Of a stretch of 64,000 nt of DNA, positions 59,911-64,000 are shown piece by piece. Position 1 is the stretch's first letter. Each line of letters begins with the position of its first letter. The position numbers and the translations under genes were made by a program. The stretch is from Nitrospinaceae bacterium (GTDB lineage: Bacteria > Nitrospinota > Nitrospinia > Nitrospinales > Nitrospinaceae): contig JAJDBF010000038.1 in the NCBI GenBank assembly GCA_029261535.1, positions 114,013 to 178,012 of the forward strand, read 5' to 3'. Below the pieces are notes generated by a model, which ran no database searches, was not told the DNA's origin, and saw only the letters and a program-made list of their open reading frames with translations.

Positions 59911-62505
59911 GAAGGCCGTAAATTCGAAAAACTGGCCTTTGCCAGTTTACAGGCGCAGAAACCGGAAGAAGCAGAGGAACATTTTCAAACCGCTCTCAAA
60001 CACATGCAGGGCGATGGCGATGAAACCGGTCAGGCCTATGTGCTTGGCAATCTGGGGAATTTATTTTTCGAACAAAAGCGGCTTGATTTGGCCGAGGATA
60101 ATTACGAGAAGTCTTTGCGGCTCATGCAGAAAATCAAGGACAAGCGGGGCATCGAAAGCTCCCACGGCAATCTGGGGAATGTGTGCCTGTACCGCAGTAA
60201 TTTCGAGAAAGCCCGCGACAATTACCAAAAGGCTCTGCGCCTGGTAGAGGAATCCAAAAACCTGCAAGGGCAGGTGCTCTACCAGGAAAACCTGGGCAAC
60301 GTCACTTTACAGCTTAAAGATTTCAGTGCGGCTAAACAGCATTTTGAAAAAGCCCGCTTGCTGTGTCTTGGTGAACGGGAAGATATGGAGCGGATCAGTG
60401 CGCTCGAGGGCAAAATTAAAACAATTGATTCGCACCCGGAGTATCTCGAAGCTCAGGCACAGGCAAAACAAAAAGAAATTTCTGCGCTAAGTGCCGACGA
60501 TCAGAATGGTCAACTTGGAAAGCTCCAGGAACTTGAAGAGATTTATTTCAAGGCCGCTAATATAGATAAGGTAATTGAAGTTTCGGAGAAAATTGCCTCG
60601 CTTCTCGATGCTATGGGAGATAAGGGCTCGATAGCCATTTGTCATGCCAATCTGGCTAGCACTCTTATGCAACACGGTCTTGCTGGCAAGGCCGAATTCC
60701 TGCCGCGCGCCGAGGAAGAATTTAAAAAAGCTTTGATGGCTTTTGAAAGCCAGAACGACAAAAAACGTAAATCGTATATCCTCGGTACCCTCGGTCTACT
60801 GTATCAAAACCAGAACAAACATGATGACGCTCTGACCTCCTTCACCCAGTCGCTTGAACTGATGCAAGAACTGGGAGACAAAATGGGGGAAGCCCGCAGT
60901 TATGCGAACCTGGGAAAAGTTGTGGCGGAAAAAGGCGACCGCAATCAAGCCGAACAGTATGTTCAAAAATCAGTCGAACTGATGGAAGCCTTGGAAAACA
61001 GGCCGGGAATGGCTCAGCAATATGAGGCGATGGGCGACCTGCATCTTGCGTCAGATGACCTGGAAAAAGCAGAAGAGTGGCTCAGTCGTGCGATGAGCCT
61101 TTACGAGGAGTTGAAGGATCCCAAAAGTGTCAACACCGTGCAGGACAAGCTGGTGTATATCCTCAGCCACCCGCGTAGTCTGGAAAAACAGGAAGCGGCT
61201 ATCAAGGCAGAGCTTGCCAAACCGGAAGTTGAAAAAGATTCCAAAAAGAAAATTGCCATCCTCAAAGACCTGGCTAATGTTTATTTTATGGCAAGCGATC
61301 TGGATCAATCCAGAGACGTGCTTCATCAGTTGATCGAGCTGTATGAAAAAACCGGGGATCGCAAAGCACTGGGCGTGGCGCATGGAAATCTTGCGGGTAT
61401 TTTCGAGCAGGCCGAGCGGTTGGAAGAAGCTAATGAACAATATGAAAAAGCGACCGAGGTCCGCGAAAGTCTGGGGGATGATGACGCCGTCATAGAGTTG
61501 TATGCCCGGCGCGGCGGCTTGTTGCTCAGAATGAGCAAGCTCGACCAGGCGGAAAAGGTCATGCGGAAATCCCTCGGGTTCAACAAGAAAAATCAAAATC
61601 AAAAAGGCCTGGTGCTGGACTACCGGAACCTGGGCAATCTGTATCTGCAAAAAACAGAATGGGTCGAGGCAGATCAGCATTACAAAAAAGCTCTCGATAT
61701 CAACGTCCAATTCGGTAACCACAAGGAATCGGCAGAAGACCTGCGCAATATTTGTAACCTGTATCTTCAAAAAGAAGACTGGAGTGATGCCGAGCGATTC
61801 TGCAAACAGGCACTGGAAACCGCAGAGGAGTTGGGTGACTTTCAGAATGCGGCGCGCGATTGCCGGACTCTTGGTGTGATCCTCAAGAATAAAAAGGATC
61901 GCACCAACATTGAAGACTGTTACAAGAAAGCGTTGGAGTTCTCCAAAAAACTAAAGGATGCCAAAGAAATCTGCACCGATCACCGTCTGCTCGGCGAAGT
62001 TTACATGGAGCGCGGATACACCGAAAAGGCTCTGGAGCATTACAACGAGTCGTTCAAGATTTCCAGCAAGGGCAATGATCCAAATGAAAAAGCCGAAGAC
62101 TTCAGAAACCTGGGGAATTTTTATTTTCGCAAGAGCAATCCCAAAGAAGCCGAAAAATATTACAAGGAGGCTTTGGAATTGACTATTGCTTCAGGCGATC
62201 CCCTTGGTGAGGCCAAGGACCGCACGTTCCTCGGTAACCTTTATTTTAAAACCGAGCGGTTCGATCAGGCGCAAAATGAATTTGATCTTGCCGCCGAGAG
62301 ATTTCGCGAGCAAAAAAGCATTCTCAATCTCGTACAACTTCACATGACCGTTGCCAGCCTGAATGTTTCCGAGTCCAGGAAGGATGAATGTGAACAGGAG
62401 TTGGACAAGGCGCAGGAATTGGCCAAGGAACTTGGTAATCCCGAGAAGCTGGTGCAGTCGATCGAGAACGTTCGCAAAATGGCGGAGCGGATCGACCGCC
62501 TGTAA
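59878..62505 (+). CDS. Large tetratricopeptide-repeat protein
   Basis: 875 residues, no signal peptide. Nearly all is TPR of the extended 40-residue (Rapsyn/LGN/Kinesin light-chain-like) type with repeated LGNLY, YEKSL, YKKAL and GD..G.A..NLG blocks, about 20 repeats. A cytoplasmic scaffold role is expected. Several repeats near residues 120-300 are degenerate. It is expressed from a perfect consensus promoter, suggesting high, constant level. No catalytic domain seen. Confidence 0.88.
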   Translation: MTQTANPAGSNEGRKFEKLAFASLQAQKPEEAEEHFQTALKHMQGDGDETGQAYVLGNLGNLFFEQKRLDLAEDNYEKSLRLMQKIKDKRGIESSHGNLGNVCLYRSNFEKARDNYQKALRLVEESKNLQGQVLYQENLGNVTLQLKDFSAAKQHFEKARLLCLGEREDMERISALEGKIKTIDSHPEYLEAQAQAKQKEISALSADDQNGQLGKLQELEEIYFKAANIDKVIEVSEKIASLLDAMGDKGSIAICHANLASTLMQHGLAGKAEFLPRAEEEFKKALMAFESQNDKKRKSYILGTLGLLYQNQNKHDDALTSFTQSLELMQELGDKMGEARSYANLGKVVAEKGDRNQAEQYVQKSVELMEALENRPGMAQQYEAMGDLHLASDDLEKAEEWLSRAMSLYEELKDPKSVNTVQDKLVYILSHPRSLEKQEAAIKAELAKPEVEKDSKKKIAILKDLANVYFMASDLDQSRDVLHQLIELYEKTGDRKALGVAHGNLAGIFEQAERLEEANEQYEKATEVRESLGDDDAVIELYARRGGLLLRMSKLDQAEKVMRKSLGFNKKNQNQKGLVLDYRNLGNLYLQKTEWVEADQHYKKALDINVQFGNHKESAEDLRNICNLYLQKEDWSDAERFCKQALETAEELGDFQNAARDCRTLGVILKNKKDRTNIEDCYKKALEFSKKLKDAKEICTDHRLLGEVYMERGYTEKALEHYNESFKISSKGNDPNEKAEDFRNLGNFYFRKSNPKEAEKYYKEALELTIASGDPLGEAKDRTFLGNLYFKTERFDQAQNEFDLAAERFREQKSILNLVQLHMTVASLNVSESRKDECEQELDKAQELAKELGNPEKLVQSIENVRKMAERIDRL

Positions 62506-62872
62506 CCCGAGCCCGGTGGTTGTGCATCAAAAAAATACCGGCGCAGAGGGAACGGGATCAGGCAGGCCCGGATTTTTATTTTCGGGCAGTTTATGGGACG
62601 GATTTCGATCGGAAAAGGCACAGGATTTCGGGCGATTTTTAACCTACTGAAAAATAAAGAGTTATGGCTTGAGGGGGCTTTTCTGTCACGGGTCACCTGC
62701 CTCCGTTTTGAAAATCATTTTTAAAACGGAAGCAACTGTTTTATTTTTATTTACCGGTTTAAGAACCGTCCTTGACAAGAGGTCAGGCATTCTATAAATT
62801 TTGAATAGAAACCGTTTTTAATTAGGGGTTTTGCCAGCAGTTCACGGAGGTAAAGCCCGGTGGAATTTATAT
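62506..62872. other. Intergenic region before the HExxH gene
   Basis: About 370 bases. An inverted repeat CCGTTTT (62703-62709) / AAAACGG (62723-62729) is followed nine bases later by a T-rich tract, a weak terminator candidate for the TPR gene. The promoter at 62772 belongs to the next gene. No RNA gene seen. Confidence 0.4.
62772..62798 (+). promoter_or_regulatory. Predicted promoter of the HExxH gene
   Basis: Perfect -35 TTGACA (62772-62777), -10 TATAAA (62793-62798) with a 15-base spacer. The element is similar to the promoter at 16809 (CTTGACAAG..GGTCAGG). Confidence 0.55.
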
Positions 62873-64000
62873 ATGAAGATTAATTACAGTCCGCAATTGA
62901 TGGAGGAGTCGGTTTTCCGTCACCTCAACCATCTCGAACGCTCTGGGCAACGCGCTGATTACGATGAGTTCCATTCTCTCGCCGATCCTATTTATGAAGT
63001 TCCTGAAGACGATCGCGAGGAAGAATTCGCCAAGGTCAACAAGCTGTTCTTTATCGAAAAGCTTGGCCTGGGTGATTTTGTTTTAAGAGCTCTTGAAGCT
63101 TGTGGTTTGATTCCCAAAAGAAAACTGACTCATGCGCAGTTGCCTGTTGCCGCAGGTGCGGTTGAAATGGTGGAGCAGGGGGATGAAGATGCAGAAGGTG
63201 AAACCGCACTCGCCGAATCGGCTGAGGACGGAGCTGAATCTGCCGTAGAAGTGGATGATGAAGACACCGATGATCCTGATGAAGATGTCGTGCAATACGA
63301 CCTCGATCGCGCCTTTGAGGAAAAAATTCGTGAGATCATGATCAAGCGTGCGATCAATAAAGTAGATGAAGGGTCCAACGTGTTGAACCGGTCCTCGGGA
63401 CTGCCAATCATTGAATTGCGCGTCTTGGCCAGCCGTTTTGCCAATCCGGAAGAGACACAGGAACTCGAAGCATTTTTGATTCACGAGTTCATGCACGCGC
63501 GGGACATGATGGATCCGGAATTCGATTACGAGGATGCATTCATCCCCGGCAACCCTTCAATGCGCAATCTCATCACCGCTCGATTTCGCCTGCTGTGGAA
63601 CGTCTATGTCGATTCCCGTTTGGCGCGCAAGGGAATCAAATCGGTGATACCGAAGGAATCCCGTTTCCGTGAGTTTGACAACTATTATCGCAAAATTCCG
63701 GATAAGCAAAGACGAGCGATTTTTGAGGGGTTGTGGCAGTCAGAACGCCTGACCCACGAAGAGCTCTTGTCCATGGCAACGGATCTCGATACGCTAATCA
63801 ACCAGTTTGTTGATTACACCGACGAGTTTACTGAAGAAGATCGGGAGTTCATCCATCTACAAGGTTCGCCTTGTCCGCTGTGTAAATTCCCAACCTATAA
63901 CTGGGTTGATGATCCAGAGAGTGTCTGTGATGAAATGGTAGTGGAGGCGATCAAGATCGACTTCCCCGACTGGGAAAGTAAGGATGGCGGCTGTGACCGG
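62873..64000 (+). CDS. Putative zinc metallopeptidase-like protein, 3' end outside the window
   Basis: Open frame from ATG with GGTGGA upstream to the last base, 376 codons seen. Residues about 1-90 are helical, then an acidic linker (residues about 100-145, rich in Glu, Asp and Ala). A HExxH site H204EFMH208 (AFLIHEFMHARDMMDP) and a downstream LLWNVYVDSRLARKG segment look like the zinc ligands of VWA-linked putative metallopeptidases (DUF2201-like), which is inference. A CxxC pair (CPLC at 334-337) may bind another zinc. No family is certain. Confidence 0.65.
   Translation, partial: MKINYSPQLMEESVFRHLNHLERSGQRADYDEFHSLADPIYEVPEDDREEEFAKVNKLFFIEKLGLGDFVLRALEACGLIPKRKLTHAQLPVAAGAVEMVEQGDEDAEGETALAESAEDGAESAVEVDDEDTDDPDEDVVQYDLDRAFEEKIREIMIKRAINKVDEGSNVLNRSSGLPIIELRVLASRFANPEETQELEAFLIHEFMHARDMMDPEFDYEDAFIPGNPSMRNLITARFRLLWNVYVDSRLARKGIKSVIPKESRFREFDNYYRKIPDKQRRAIFEGLWQSERLTHEELLSMATDLDTLINQFVDYTDEFTEEDREFIHLQGSPCPLCKFPTYNWVDDPESVCDEMVVEAIKIDFPDWESKDGGCDR

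Noticed and set aside
62703..62740. Hairpin CCGTTTT/AAAACGG as a terminator
   Set aside because: The stem is AT-rich and the T-run begins nine bases later, so I keep it only as weak.

Overview
The window looks like a chromosomal segment of an aerobic or microaerobic, Gram-negative, chemolithotroph-like bacterium. The best guess is a nitrite-oxidiser of the Nitrospinota/Nitrospirota type, and this is inferred, not proven. The pointers are a succinate dehydrogenase with an HdrB-like (SdhE-type) third subunit, a cytochrome bd-like membrane protein with a signal peptide encoded beside three c-type cytochromes, one of which looks like a molybdoenzyme gamma subunit, a phosphoesterase fused to a tetraheme cytochrome, and LPS heptosyltransferase and Dsb genes that imply an outer membrane and periplasm. 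No tRNA, insertion sequence, prophage or CRISPR array was seen.

Layout. 1-3039: the 3' part of ligA, then a convergent DEAD-box helicase. 3573-7125: sdhA-sdhB-sdhE-like operon. 7525-8619: secreted collagen-like protein with its own terminator. 8784-11271: SLC13-type transporter, a convergent DUF3800 gene and a structured RNA in front of that gene. 11336-14665: minus-strand run of a PAP2 phosphatase, a heptosyltransferase, a Trm112-like protein and gcvPB. 14789-16774: DUF2064 protein and hisD. 16809-23391: the most striking region, a promoter, a leader, four electron-transport genes (bd-like subunit, diheme membrane cytochrome, monoheme membrane cytochrome, diheme protein with an ethylbenzene-dehydrogenase-gamma-like domain) and a strong terminator.

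23400-41233 is mostly envelope, redox and housekeeping: S1C-TPR protease, DUF4399 protein, Mrp/NBP35 ATPase, DsbA-like and DsbD-alpha-like proteins, CCA/poly(A) polymerase, two leucine-rich-repeat proteins, dsbA-ctpA, phosphoesterase-cytochrome fusion, PHP and Sel1 proteins, and ruvC/ruvA/ruvB plus yebC. 41336-44574 is a plus-strand run of an iron-sulfur protein, a fumarate-reductase-like flavoprotein, a small GYF-like protein and a NERD-like protein. 45836-49962 is yajC-secD-secF, a zinc-ribbon protein and the RNase P RNA. 50175-56452 holds a small monooxygenase-fold protein, aspS, a NapG-like polyferredoxin, a hypothetical protein and a B12-binding radical SAM protein. 56503-57667 is a small accessory patch with a RelE/Gp49-type toxin-antitoxin pair and an AT-rich orphan. 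57755-64000 has a large uncharacterised protein with a methyltransferase-like end, an 875-residue TPR protein driven by a perfect consensus promoter, and a truncated HExxH protein running off the window.

Several intergenic gaps carry one dispersed repeat family with a core like TTGTCATTCTGAG...GAAGAATCTCGCCTTGGAC. Many start sites were moved from the longest open frame to an internal start with a ribosome binding site, as stated per gene.
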